Source of the DNA: Tissierella simiarum
Lineage (GTDB): Bacteria; Bacillota; Clostridia; Tissierellales; Tissierellaceae
DNA length: 64,000 nucleotides
Reading direction: 5' to 3'
Assembly: GCF_018917865.1 (NCBI RefSeq)
Contig: NZ_JAHLPM010000002.1
Span: 1-64,000, forward strand
The notes under the pieces are model-generated. The model ran no database searches. It was not told the origin of the DNA and worked only from the letters and a program-made list of their open reading frames with translations. Shown piece after piece: positions 25,783 to 35,573 of this stretch (positions are counted from its first letter, which is position 1; the number at the start of each line of letters is the position of its first letter). The position numbers were made by a program, and so were the translations under genes.

Positions 25783-26667
25783 CTACACCTTCTCTGCAAT
25801 TTTTTCTCCCATTAAACCTGTTGGCTTAATGAGAAGTATTAGGATTAAAAGAACAAATGCAAAGGCATCCCTATATCCAGTTAATCCTGGAAGAAGGGCA
25901 ACTAGTAAAATTTCTCCTAGACCTAAGATGAATCCTCCTATTACCGCACCTGTAATATTGCCTATTCCACCTATTACCGCAGCTATAAAACACTTGAGTC
26001 CAGGCATAACTCCCATTAAAGGCATTAATTGCGGAAACTTTATTCCCCACATTATTCCTCCCACTGCTGCCAGGAATGAACCTATAAAGAAAGTTATGGA
26101 TATTATTCTATTTATATTTATTCCCATTAAACTTGCCGTTTCATAATCCTTAGATAAAGCTCTCATAGCCATTCCTGTCTTTGTTTTAGTTATAAAATAA
26201 GTTAGAGCTATGAGTAATAAAACAGTTACAATAGGAATTATAAATGTGACCAATCCAGTGGATACTCCTCTTATATTTATAACCTTATTAAACACATCAG
26301 GAGTTGGGAAGGCCTTTGGCCTTCCCCCAAAAACTACTATACCTAGATTCTCCAAAAAGAAAGAAGCCCCTATAGCTGATATCAGTATAGTTATTCTTGG
26401 TGATCCCCTTAGCGGTTTATATGCTAACTTTTCAAGGAGGAGACCTATTATACCAGTTACAACTGCTGCTAATATAAAAACTATCCACCAAGGTATAGGA
26501 GTAAATAAGACCCCATAGTAAGTTATGTATGCTCCTAACATAAATATATCGCCATGAGCAAAATTTATTAGTCTTAATATTCCATAAACCATGGTATAGC
26601 CTATAGCTATTAAAGCATAAAGGCTTCCTAAAGATATTCCATTGGTAATATGTTGTAGAATGTTCAT
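25783..26667 (-). CDS. livH: Branched-chain amino acid ABC transporter permease LivH
   Basis: 294-residue permease of the LivH family: NGISLGSLYALIAIGYTMVYGILRLINFAHGDIFMLGAY opens the protein, and GMAMRALSKDYETASLMGIN forms the coupling loop. About eight spans. It begins 28 bases after livK and precedes livM by three bases. Confidence 0.93.
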   Translation of the reverse strand: MNILQHITNGISLGSLYALIAIGYTMVYGILRLINFAHGDIFMLGAYITYYGVLFTPIPWWIVFILAAVVTGIIGLLLEKLAYKPLRGSPRITILISAIGASFFLENLGIVVFGGRPKAFPTPDVFNKVINIRGVSTGLVTFIIPIVTVLLLIALTYFITKTKTGMAMRALSKDYETASLMGININRIISITFFIGSFLAAVGGIMWGIKFPQLMPLMGVMPGLKCFIAAVIGGIGNITGAVIGGFILGLGEILLVALLPGLTGYRDAFAFVLLILILLIKPTGLMGEKIAEKV

Positions 26668-26695
26668 ACCTTATCCCCCATTTTAGCTAAACTTT

Positions 26696-27856
26696 TTAAT
26701 TAGGTTCTACTGTGGTCAAATAAACAAACTTACCTCCATCAACTTTCTTTATTACAGCACTTTTTACAGCATCTCCATTTGTATCTAAAGTAATAGTTCC
26801 TGTAGCCCCAACGAAGTCCTTAGTTGTAGCTATATTTTCTTTAATCTTAATAGAATCTGTTGAGTTAGCCCTCTCTATTGCATCTAAAATTACCATATAA
26901 GCATCATATCCTAAAGCAGCAAAAGCGTTAGCTTCTTTCTTGTATTTAGCTTCATAATCAGATAAGAAAGTCTTTGATAATTCTGTTACAGGAGCTTCTG
27001 ATGTAAAGTGAGTACTAAATACAGCCCCTTCTACTGCTGTGCCACCAATATCTATAAATTCTGGAGCTTCCCATGTATCTCCGCCAAGAATTGGTACGTT
27101 TATACCTAAGTCCCTAGCTTGTTTAATTAGTAAAGCACATTCTCCATAGTTTCCTGGAGCAAATATTACATCTGGATTTAATCCTTTAACATTTGTAAGT
27201 TGTGCTGAAAAATCTTGATCTCCTGTATTATAGGAAGTAATGCCTACAATACTATTATCATCACCAGTTAATTTCTTAAAAGAATCTATAAAATATTTAC
27301 TTAAACCTACAGAATAATCTTGCTGTACATCTTGAATAATGGCTGCTTTCTTAGCTCCTAAGTCATTAAATGCATAATTAGCCATTACAGTACCTTGGAA
27401 TGGGTCTATAAAACATACTCTAAAATAATAATCATTGTTTAAAGTTACCAACGGATTGGTTGGTGAACATCCTACTGCTGGAACTCTAGCATTTTTAACT
27501 ATATCTCCTGCTGCCATAGATAAGGAACTACTATAACTACCTATAATTGCAACAACTTTGTCCTTTTCTATTAGTCTAGATGCAGCATTGGCTGCTTCTA
27601 CCTTGTCACTTTTGTTATCCACTATTACTAATTCTACCTTTTTCCCCAAAACCTCGCTTCTTGTTTCATTGGCAAGTTTAATGCCTTCTACTGTCATTTC
27701 TCCACCTGCTGCACTAGAGCCAGTCATAGGTTCAAATACACCTATTTTTATAACCTCTTCGTCATCTCCACCTGCTGTTTCCTTGGAAGCACATCCTGAA
27801 AGAGATGCTGCTACCAGTAAAACTGATAAAAATATTAACCCTATTTTCTTTTTCAT
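26696..27856 (-). CDS. livK: Branched-chain amino acid ABC transporter binding lipoprotein LivK
   Basis: 386 residues. The lipoprotein signal peptide ends in the lipobox LSGC near residue 22. The mature part is the leucine-binding-protein-type fold (IKIGVFEPMTGSSAAGGEMTVEGIKLA; VVAIIGSYSSSLSMAAGDI, a ligand-contact loop; AALGYDAYMVILDAI). An AAGGAGGAG site precedes the start. It captures branched-chain or related amino acids outside the membrane for LivHMGF. Ligand specificity within this broad family is not certain. First gene of a complete livKHMGF operon. Confidence 0.9.
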   Translation of the reverse strand: MKKKIGLIFLSVLLVAASLSGCASKETAGGDDEEVIKIGVFEPMTGSSAAGGEMTVEGIKLANETRSEVLGKKVELVIVDNKSDKVEAANAASRLIEKDKVVAIIGSYSSSLSMAAGDIVKNARVPAVGCSPTNPLVTLNNDYYFRVCFIDPFQGTVMANYAFNDLGAKKAAIIQDVQQDYSVGLSKYFIDSFKKLTGDDNSIVGITSYNTGDQDFSAQLTNVKGLNPDVIFAPGNYGECALLIKQARDLGINVPILGGDTWEAPEFIDIGGTAVEGAVFSTHFTSEAPVTELSKTFLSDYEAKYKKEANAFAALGYDAYMVILDAIERANSTDSIKIKENIATTKDFVGATGTITLDTNGDAVKSAVIKKVDGGKFVYLTTVEPN

Positions 27857-27884
27857 TTAAAAGCTCCTCCTTTTAAATATATTT

Positions 27885-27910
27885 AAAGACATGTTTGTAG
27901 ACATGTCTTT
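27885..27910. promoter_or_regulatory. Inverted repeat in the livK leader
   Basis: AAAGACATGT-TTGTAG-ACATGTCTTT, a perfect 10-base inverted repeat 29-54 bases upstream of the livK start. It lies downstream of the proposed promoter, so it could be an operator or leader hairpin. Confidence 0.5.
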
Positions 27911-27985
27911 GGCTCAAATTTTTCAGTGAAGTAAGCAGGACTATTAATTGAATCTGAATTTTTGTATTTTTGGGAATATTCTTTT

Positions 27986-28014
27986 TATATACTTTAGTAT
28001 AATACCTCAATCAA
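27986..28014 (-). promoter_or_regulatory. Putative sigma-A promoter of the liv operon
   Basis: Minus strand TTGATT (28009-28014), 17-base spacer, TATATA (27986-27991), about 130 bases upstream of livK. Only moderately close to consensus. Confidence 0.4.
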
Positions 28015-28138
28015 GCAAAGTCAATGGTGTGGTACTTTAAATTAATGATATATTAAATTTTTGTATAAATATAGAGGACTTTGGAAAGTTTTGTATAATT
28101 ATATATAAAGGAAAATATAAATATAAGGAGCTGACAAG

Positions 28139-30307
28139 ATGAATTTAAAGCTAAAAAAACCTAAACTCTTTGAAAACAAAATCAAAAAAAATAAGAGTGA
28201 AGAAAAGAAATCTAATAGTTTTTTTAGGAAAATTAAAACGAGAAAAAATAGAAACAATATTTCTGGGAAAAATAAGATTAAAGAAAAGATAAATACATCT
28301 CAAAGCATTAGTAAAAATTTAATTTTATCCGTTACCTTAATTATTATTTGTCTTACTGCAGCTTTAGGATCTTCCTCCTTTATTATATCTAAAAGATCTT
28401 TAGTGAACTCATCCAATGAAATTCTTTTTAACAAAGCTAAAGATGCAGCCAATTTAGTAAATGAAAGAATACAAAAATATACTGTTGCCTTAGAAACTTT
28501 AGGTAATTTAGAATTTATGGGAGATGAAAACGTTCCTTTTGAAGATAAAATTGAAATATTAAAACAGGAAAAAGGTAGACTTAAATATTCTGGAATTGGT
28601 ATTGCTGATGTTAGAGGAACTTTAATATTGGATGATGGTATTGAATTAGATGTTTATGAGCAAGAATTTTTCCAAAAATCTAAAATGGGCTATTCCTACT
28701 TTTCAGAACCTTTTAAAAGAGAAGAAACTGGAAAAACTGAAGTTGCAATTGCAGTACCTTTAAAACATAAAGGAATGATTATAGGTTCTGTTGTAGCTTT
28801 TAAAAGTGCCGATGAATTTTATTATATTGCAAATGATATAAAAATTGGCGAAGAAGGCTTTGCTTACATATTAGATGATAACGCTGATATAATTTCCCAT
28901 CCTACAATAGTCTCTCATGCTAGTAGTGCTGGAGGAGTTAATTTTAATAGTTTAAGAGACAGAACAACAGCTGAATCCAAAGAAGATTTAGAATCTATAA
29001 TAAATGGTATTGATAATAAAGTACCTGGTACTGGAAAGTACATTGAAGATGGAGATGTTATTCACTTAGGTTATGCTCCTATTAAGTCAAAGGGATGGAC
29101 TTTGATTGTAAATATTAAAGAAAAAGAAATATTAGCAAGCTTGGTCTCTTTGAAAAGAACTTTAATCATTACAGCTACAGTTTCTCTAATAATTGGTCTA
29201 TTTGTTTCTTCTTTATCCAGCCAAAGAATTGCTAGAAAAATTGTGGATATTAGTAATAAAACTAAAGTCTTATCTGATTTAGATTTAAGTTTTAACGTTG
29301 ACGAAAACTCCCTACGAAGAAAAGATGAACTTGGTTTAATGGCTCGATCTATACAAACTGTAATAGATAATATGAGAAACTTTGCCCTTGAGGTCCAAGA
29401 ATCTTCTCAACATGTGGCTGCTTCCTCTGAAGAATTAGCTGCTATATCACAACAATCTGCAGCATCTTCTGCTAGTGTAGCTGAAGCTGCTAATGAAATA
29501 GCTCAACAATCCGATACTCAATTACAAGAAATTTTAGGTGTATCTACTAGTATGCAAAAGGTAGCCCAACAATTTATGTTTGTTTTAGAACAGTTTAATT
29601 TAGTCGAAAGTCTCACTAAAAATGCTTATGATAGTACAGAAAGTGGTAAAAAGATAATTGATGAAGTTATTGGTCAGATGGGAAATATTAAAAATAGTAC
29701 CAATGAGGTTAAAAATTCTTTATTAAGTATCAATGATAGCTCTAAAAGAATGGATGAAATTCTCGTAGTAATTCAAAACGTAGCAAAAGAAACAAATTTA
29801 CTTGCTTTAAATGCAGCTATTGAAGCAGCTAGAGCTGGAGAATATGGTAGAGGTTTTGCTGTTGTTGCTGATGAAATTAGAAAATTAGCAGAAGAAACTC
29901 AAAAATCTACAGAAGAAATAAATAATCTTATTAAGAATAATCATTCTTTAATCCTAGATGCAAATAAAAATATGGAATTTAGCCACACACAAGTAGACAA
30001 AGGTATAGAAAAAGTCAACGAAACTAAGAATACTTTTGATGATATTGCTGCAATTATTGAAAAAGTGGCTGAAGAAGTAACTAGAAGCAACGAATCTATA
30101 ATAAGTGTAGAAGGCAATTTAAGTGATGCAGTATTTGCTATAGCCAATACAGAAACCATAACTAGAGAAGTAACAAGCCAAATACAAAATGTGTCAGCGG
30201 CTACAGAAGAACAAATGGCATCTATGGATGAAATTACTTCATCAACAGATTCCTTAGCAAAACTTTCTGATGAACTACAAGAAATTATTAAACATATTAA
30301 ATTATAA
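28139..30307 (+). CDS. Methyl-accepting chemotaxis protein (first of tandem pair)
   Basis: 722 residues. An unusual lysine-rich cytoplasmic N-terminus of about 55 residues precedes the first membrane span (about 61-82). An extracytoplasmic double-Cache-type sensor follows (about 85-330: [37 protein letters not shown]), then a second span (about 340-360), HAMP, and a long signalling coiled coil with the conserved hairpin tip ([20 protein letters not shown]). It relays ligand binding to CheA/CheW. AAGGAGCTGAC precedes the ATG. Its tandem paralogue starts 176 bases after the stop. The ligand is unknown. Confidence 0.92.
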   Translation: MNLKLKKPKLFENKIKKNKSEEKKSNSFFRKIKTRKNRNNISGKNKIKEKINTSQSISKNLILSVTLIIICLTAALGSSSFIISKRSLVNSSNEILFNKAKDAANLVNERIQKYTVALETLGNLEFMGDENVPFEDKIEILKQEKGRLKYSGIGIADVRGTLILDDGIELDVYEQEFFQKSKMGYSYFSEPFKREETGKTEVAIAVPLKHKGMIIGSVVAFKSADEFYYIANDIKIGEEGFAYILDDNADIISHPTIVSHASSAGGVNFNSLRDRTTAESKEDLESIINGIDNKVPGTGKYIEDGDVIHLGYAPIKSKGWTLIVNIKEKEILASLVSLKRTLIITATVSLIIGLFVSSLSSQRIARKIVDISNKTKVLSDLDLSFNVDENSLRRKDELGLMARSIQTVIDNMRNFALEVQESSQHVAASSEELAAISQQSAASSASVAEAANEIAQQSDTQLQEILGVSTSMQKVAQQFMFVLEQFNLVESLTKNAYDSTESGKKIIDEVIGQMGNIKNSTNEVKNSLLSINDSSKRMDEILVVIQNVAKETNLLALNAAIEAARAGEYGRGFAVVADEIRKLAEETQKSTEEINNLIKNNHSLILDANKNMEFSHTQVDKGIEKVNETKNTFDDIAAIIEKVAEEVTRSNESIISVEGNLSDAVFAIANTETITREVTSQIQNVSAATEEQMASMDEITSSTDSLAKLSDELQEIIKHIKL

Positions 30308-30340
30308 AAAGTCTTTATTTAATTATTTTTTATCAAATAA

Positions 30341-30388
30341 GATAATCCCCTCTTTTTCAGTGATAATGTGAAAAAAGAGGGGATTATT
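30341..30388 (+). terminator. Terminator between tandem chemoreceptor genes
   Basis: Stem GATAATCCCCTCTTTTT / AAAAAAGAGGGGATTAT, 33 bases after the first chemoreceptor stop. The second receptor gene is therefore likely to use its own promoter. Confidence 0.8.
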
Positions 30389-30483
30389 GGCTTATTTTGT
30401 TAAAAATCTTATAATTCATATAGAGGAATCTGAAAAGTTTTGTATAATAGGATATATATAGTAAAATATAAGGAGCTGACGAA

Positions 30484-32646
30484 ATGAATTCATGGTTAAA
30501 AAAATCTAATCCATTCAAAGTAAAATTTAAAGAAAGTAAACTCAAAAATAAAAAAGTTAAGAACAAAGACCCTAAGGACAAAAAATTTAAATTTAAAAAG
30601 ATCAAGGGTAATGAGCTTAAGATTAACAAACTTACAACTAAGAGTATTAGTAAAAGCATGATTTTATCTGTTACATTTGTTATTGTATATCTTACAATAG
30701 CTCTAGGATCTTCCTCCTTTATTATATCTAAAAATTCTTTAGTAGACTCAGTAAATGAATTGCTTTTAAATAAAGCTACGGATGCGGCCAACTTAGTTGG
30801 TGAAAGAATCCAAAGGTATAGCATAGCTTTAGAAACCCTGGGAAACTTAGAGGATATGGGAGATGAAAATATCCCTTGGGAAGAAAAGGTAAAAATATTA
30901 AATGAAGAAAAAAGTAGACTCAGATTTTCTAACATTGGAATTGCAGATGTTAAAGGAAATTTAATATTAGATGACGGTACTAAATTAAATGTTTATGAAC
31001 AAGAGTTTTTCCAAAGAGCTAAAATGGGCTACTCTCATTTTTCAGAACCTTTTAAAAGAGAAGAAACTGGAAAAACTGAAGTTGCAATTTCAGCACCAGT
31101 TAGACATAAAGGAATGATTATAGGTTCCATCGTAGCCTTTAAAAGTGCTGATGAATTTTATTATATTACAAATGATGTAAAAATAGGTGAATCGGGTTTT
31201 GCTTACATACTAGATGAACAAGCCGATGTAATTTCTCACCCTACAGTAGTTTCTAATTCTAGTAACGAAAATGTTATTAATTTTAATAGTTTAAGAGAAA
31301 GAGTAACTGAAAAGTCTAAAAATGATCTAGAATCTATTATAAACAGTATTGTTGGAAAAATTTCTGGTACTGGTAAATATACTGCAGATGGGGAAACTAT
31401 GTACTTAGGTTATGCACCTATTAAATTTAAAGGATGGACCGTTATTGTAAACGTTAATGAAAAAGAAGCTTTGGCAGGTTTAACAGGTCTACGAAGAACT
31501 TTAATTAAAACATCTATTGTTTCCTTAGTAATTGGTTTATTCATTTCTTATTTCTCAAGTCAAAGAATTGCTAAAAGAATAGTAGACATTAGTAGTAAAA
31601 CTAAGACTTTAGCAGATTTAGATTTGAGATTTAGTGTTGACGAAAAATCTTTGCAACGAGAAGATGAGATAGGCTTAATGGCTAGATCCATACAAACCGT
31701 AATTGATAGTATGAGAAGCTTTGCCCTTGAAGTCCAAGAGTCTTCTCAGCATGTAGCTGCTTCCTCGGAAGAACTAGCTGCTATATCACAACAATCTGCT
31801 GCAGCTTCCACTAGTGTAGCTGAAGCTGCTAATGAGATAGCTCAACAATCTGATGTTCAATTACAAGAAATTTTAGGTGTGTCTTCTGCTATGCAAGAGG
31901 TGGCTAAACAGTTTATGCTGGTTATGGAACAAGCTAAATTAGTGGATGGTCTAAGTAAATCTTCCCATGATAGTACAGAAAAGGGTAAAGAAATGATTGA
32001 TGAAGTTATTGGACAAATGGATAATATTAAAGACAGTACTAGTAGAGTTAAAAATTCTTTAGTAAATATCAATGATAGCTCTAAAAAAATGGATGAAATC
32101 CTTGTAGTAATTCAAAGTGTAGCAGAAGAAACAAACTTACTTGCTTTAAATGCAGCTATTGAAGCAGCTAGAGCTGGAGAATATGGTAGAGGTTTTGCTG
32201 TTGTTGCTGATGAAATTAGAAAATTAGCAGAACAAACTCAAAAATCTACAGAAGAAATAAACAATCTTATTAAAAATAACCATTCTCTAATTGTGGATGC
32301 AAATAAAAACATGGAATTTAGCAATACGGAAGTAAATAAAGGTATAGAAAAAGTTAATGAAACTAAAAATACTTTTGATGAAATAGCTGAAATGATAAAA
32401 GAAGTAGCCGAAGGAATGGCTAAGAGTAGTGAATCTGTAGCAAAAGTAGAAGACAGTCTAGAAGATGCTGTATTTGCTATAGCTAATACAGAGACTATTA
32501 CTAGAGAAGTAGCAGGACAAGTCCAAAATGTATCAGCTGCTACCCAAGAGCAAACTGCATCTGCGGAAGAAATCACTTCCTCAACAGAAGCCTTAGCAAA
32601 ACTTGCTGATGAACTACAGGAAATTATTAAACATATTAAATTATAG
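30484..32646 (+). CDS. Methyl-accepting chemotaxis protein (second of tandem pair)
   Basis: 720-residue paralogue of the preceding receptor, with the same layout: polybasic N-terminus (about 1-55), span, double-Cache-type sensor (about 85-330), span, HAMP, signalling domain with tip [20 protein letters not shown]. The sensor domain and the first coiled-coil arm differ most ([20 protein letters not shown] against [20 protein letters not shown]), while the tip is identical. The leader is also duplicated. It probably has altered ligand range or affinity after a recent duplication. Confidence 0.92.
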   Translation: MNSWLKKSNPFKVKFKESKLKNKKVKNKDPKDKKFKFKKIKGNELKINKLTTKSISKSMILSVTFVIVYLTIALGSSSFIISKNSLVDSVNELLLNKATDAANLVGERIQRYSIALETLGNLEDMGDENIPWEEKVKILNEEKSRLRFSNIGIADVKGNLILDDGTKLNVYEQEFFQRAKMGYSHFSEPFKREETGKTEVAISAPVRHKGMIIGSIVAFKSADEFYYITNDVKIGESGFAYILDEQADVISHPTVVSNSSNENVINFNSLRERVTEKSKNDLESIINSIVGKISGTGKYTADGETMYLGYAPIKFKGWTVIVNVNEKEALAGLTGLRRTLIKTSIVSLVIGLFISYFSSQRIAKRIVDISSKTKTLADLDLRFSVDEKSLQREDEIGLMARSIQTVIDSMRSFALEVQESSQHVAASSEELAAISQQSAAASTSVAEAANEIAQQSDVQLQEILGVSSAMQEVAKQFMLVMEQAKLVDGLSKSSHDSTEKGKEMIDEVIGQMDNIKDSTSRVKNSLVNINDSSKKMDEILVVIQSVAEETNLLALNAAIEAARAGEYGRGFAVVADEIRKLAEQTQKSTEEINNLIKNNHSLIVDANKNMEFSNTEVNKGIEKVNETKNTFDEIAEMIKEVAEGMAKSSESVAKVEDSLEDAVFAIANTETITREVAGQVQNVSAATQEQTASAEEITSSTEALAKLADELQEIIKHIKL

Positions 32647-32672
32647 AAAATCTTTACTTTCTATAGACTATA

Positions 32673-32719
32673 AAGTAAGTTCCTCTTTTGTTGATAGACA
32701 CCAAAAGAGGAACTTACTT
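32673..32719. terminator. Terminator after the second chemoreceptor
   Basis: Stem AAGTAAGTTCCTCTTTTG / CAAAAGAGGAACTTACTT with an 11-base loop, between the convergent chemoreceptor and LysR genes. Confidence 0.8.
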
Positions 32720-32766
32720 ATTTAACAAAGACTATATTTCCATTCTTATACACATTATATCTATAT

Positions 32767-33630
32767 TTATGATCTAAAGAACTTTAAAAACTGTTCACTA
32801 CAAGTAGAAATATGTCTGTCTTTCATCCATATTGCAGCTATTTGAGTCGTTAAAAATGGTTCTTCAATTTCCTTGTATTTCAATTGCATGCTTCCGACAA
32901 GCTTTATAGCAGATTTCGGAACAATAGCTGTTCCCAGACCAGTATCTGCCCATAATAGCGTAGTTCTAGCATCATCATTTTTACATATTATTCTGGGTTC
33001 AAACCTAGCTTTTCTACACAATTCCAATATAAGCTCTTCAAATCTTCTATATATTATTAAAGGTTTTTCTTTGAGTTCTTCCAAACGTATGGTATTGCTA
33101 CCTTCCCAATATAAGTCTTCCCTCATTGCAGCTACCATAGGTTCCATAGGTAGTAATATAGATTCATAGCTATCTATATCGAAAGGAGTCCTAACAATAC
33201 CAATTTCAATTACTCCGTTATTAAGTAGTTCCAATATCTTATATGTGTTCCCATCCCATATTTCAAAATTTACAAGAGGATATTTTTTATGAAAATTATT
33301 TATCCTATCATTCAAAATGGCTGTCCCTGATGAAGATACTGCACCGATTCTTAAAGTTCCGCATAGCCCTTCATTAAAATCTTTCAATTCTCTAACAGTA
33401 GATTCTGTTAATTGAATTATTTGTTCTGCCCTATTCTTTAACATTTTCCCTGCATCTGTAAGCTGAATTTTTTTACTTCCCCTTTCAACTAACTTTACTC
33501 CTAGTTCATCTTCAAGGAGCTTCAGCTGTCTGCTCAAATGGGGCTGAGCCAAATGCAATTTTTTCGCTGCTTTAGTTATTTGCTCTTCTTCTGTAATAGC
33601 AATAAAATATTTTAGCTGTCTAATATCCAT
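32767..33630 (-). CDS. LysR-family transcriptional regulator
   Basis: 287 residues from the ATG at 33630 (MDIRQLKYFIAITEEEQITKAAKKLHLAQPHLSRQLKLLE), which has AGGTGAT upstream. A longer reading to 33678 has no good site. Winged helix-turn-helix about 1-60, then a type II periplasmic-binding-protein-like effector domain (about 90-285: GTLRIGAVSSSGTAI, PLVNFEIWDGNTYKILELLNNG). It is divergent from a two-gene ABC exporter, with a 176-base shared control region, and probably regulates it. The effector is unknown. Confidence 0.88.
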   Translation of the reverse strand: MDIRQLKYFIAITEEEQITKAAKKLHLAQPHLSRQLKLLEDELGVKLVERGSKKIQLTDAGKMLKNRAEQIIQLTESTVRELKDFNEGLCGTLRIGAVSSSGTAILNDRINNFHKKYPLVNFEIWDGNTYKILELLNNGVIEIGIVRTPFDIDSYESILLPMEPMVAAMREDLYWEGSNTIRLEELKEKPLIIYRRFEELILELCRKARFEPRIICKNDDARTTLLWADTGLGTAIVPKSAIKLVGSMQLKYKEIEEPFLTTQIAAIWMKDRHISTCSEQFLKFFRS

Positions 33631-33806
33631 ATATTTATCACCTATTATTATATACTTTTTAAGCATACTACTATGCACATATAAGTATTTTTTGTATGTT
33701 CATTTCCTTGATATAATCATACATATAATATCCATTTAAGTCAAAGTTAAAATATTATTAATTTTCTTTTAAACTTTTAAGTATTTGAAACAGGAGGGAT
33801 GCTGCT

Positions 33807-35573
33807 TTGTTTAAACTTGCACATTTTTTAAAACCTTATAAGAAGGAAGTTATTCTAGGTCCCTTTTTTAAGCTTCTAGAAGCTATTTTTGAACTTATGA
33901 TACCTACCCTTATGGCATTGATTATTGATAATGGGATTAAATTAGGGGATAAATCTTATATCTTAAAAATTGGATCAATAATGATCCTTATGGCAATTAT
34001 AGGAATGGGTTGTGCCTTTACGTGCCAATACTATGCAGCCAAAGCCTCTCAAGGATTTGGAACTAAAATTAGAAAAGCTCTTTTCCAACATATAGGAACC
34101 CTTTCTTATAGTGAAATTGATACAATAGGTACCTCATCCCTTATAAACAGAATAACCAACGACGTAAATCAGCTTCAATTAGCAGTAGCTATGTTGATAC
34201 GCTTGGTAATACGGGCACCTTTCCTTTGTATCGGCGGATTGATTATGGCTATGATATTGGATTTTAAATTATCTATTGTAATAATATTTCTTCTACCAAT
34301 ATTCACATTTATACTGTATTTAATAATGTATAAATCAGTGCCATTATATAAAACCGTACAAAAAAAATTAGACAATTTAGCTCAAACCTTAAGAGAAAAC
34401 TTATCAGGCGTTAGAGTAGTAAGAGCTTTTGCTAAAATAGATTATGAAAAGACTCGATTTGAATATTCAAATAAAAACCTTACTGAGGATATGATAAAAG
34501 TAGGCAATATATCTAGTTTGTTAAATCCTGCAACGGCTCTTATTACTAATTTTGCAGTTCTTGCAGTAATATGGTACGGAGGCTTTAGAATAAATATTGG
34601 AGAAATGACTCAAGGACAGGTAATAGCCTTTATAAATTATATAAATCTCATTGTATTAGCTCTTATAGTAGTAGCAAATCTTGTAATCATATTTACAAGG
34701 GCTTCTGCATCGGCTGCTAGAGTTAATGAAATACTTGAAATGGAACCTTCTATAAATGATCCTTCTATTTCTAATGATTATATTTCCTTAAAAGATTCTA
34801 ATAATGTAGTAGAATTTAGAAATGTTTCTTTTTATTACAAGAATTCTAAGGAGCCAACTTTAAAAGATATCTCCTTCAATATAAAAACAGGAGATGTTGT
34901 TGGGATAGTAGGTGTAACAGGATCTGGTAAGTCAACATTATTAAATCTTATACCTCGTTTCTATGATACTTTCAAGGGTACAGTTTTAGTAAATGGAATT
35001 GATGTAAAAGAATATCCTCAAGAAGAACTTAGAAAAAAGATTGGACTTGTACCACAAAAATCTGTGTTATTCTCAGGTACAATATCTGAAAATATAAGAT
35101 GGGGATTAGAGAATGCAACTGTTACTGAAGTTCAATTAGCTGCTGAAATTTCTCAAGCTTCTGACTTTATAGAAGATTTCCCAGACAAATATAATACTGT
35201 TTTATCTCAAGGTGGCGTTAACTTGTCTGGAGGACAAAGACAAAGAATTGCTATTGCACGAGCCTTAGTAGGTAAACCAGAAATCTTAATATTAGATGAC
35301 AGTCTTAGTGCATTGGATTATTCCACAGATGCAGCTTTGCGAAAATCTCTTAAAGAAAATATCCATAATGCCTCTATTATAATAGTTTCCCAGAGAGTTA
35401 GTGCGGTAAAAAATTCAGATTCTATAATAGTTTTAGATGATGGAAAAATAGTGGGAATAGGTAACCATGATTCCCTCATGGAATCGTGTATTACCTATAG
35501 AGAAATCTATTTATCTCAACTTGATAGGAAGGAGAATACTTATGGAAGCCCAAGTTTTGAAACGACTTTTTAA
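33807..35573 (+). CDS. Heterodimeric ABC exporter, subunit with degenerate catalytic site
   Basis: 588-residue half-transporter: six-span membrane domain (about 15-300) and nucleotide-binding domain (about 340-575). Walker A is GVTGSGKSTLL and the signature LSGGQRQR is canonical. The Walker B region is LILDDSLSALD with aspartate where the catalytic glutamate is expected, and the switch region reads VSQRVSA without the usual histidine. That is the pattern of the degenerate subunit in BmrCD/TM287-288-type multidrug exporters. The TTG start at 33807 has AGGAGG nine bases upstream. Its 3' end overlaps the partner gene by 32 bases. Confidence 0.9.
   Translation: MFKLAHFLKPYKKEVILGPFFKLLEAIFELMIPTLMALIIDNGIKLGDKSYILKIGSIMILMAIIGMGCAFTCQYYAAKASQGFGTKIRKALFQHIGTLSYSEIDTIGTSSLINRITNDVNQLQLAVAMLIRLVIRAPFLCIGGLIMAMILDFKLSIVIIFLLPIFTFILYLIMYKSVPLYKTVQKKLDNLAQTLRENLSGVRVVRAFAKIDYEKTRFEYSNKNLTEDMIKVGNISSLLNPATALITNFAVLAVIWYGGFRINIGEMTQGQVIAFINYINLIVLALIVVANLVIIFTRASASAARVNEILEMEPSINDPSISNDYISLKDSNNVVEFRNVSFYYKNSKEPTLKDISFNIKTGDVVGIVGVTGSGKSTLLNLIPRFYDTFKGTVLVNGIDVKEYPQEELRKKIGLVPQKSVLFSGTISENIRWGLENATVTEVQLAAEISQASDFIEDFPDKYNTVLSQGGVNLSGGQRQRIAIARALVGKPEILILDDSLSALDYSTDAALRKSLKENIHNASIIIVSQRVSAVKNSDSIIVLDDGKIVGIGNHDSLMESCITYREIYLSQLDRKENTYGSPSFETTF

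Noticed and set aside
30384-30935. Minus-strand open frame of about 180 codons across the second chemoreceptor start
   Set aside because: It is antisense to the lysine-rich tail and sensor of a clear chemoreceptor gene, has no ribosome site, and its composition (Leu/Ser/Phe-rich) is that of an antisense shadow.
35467-35541. Earlier in-frame start for the second ABC exporter subunit
   Set aside because: The extra 25 residues are read from inside the first subunit gene and have no ribosome site, while GGAAGGAG precedes the ATG at 35542.
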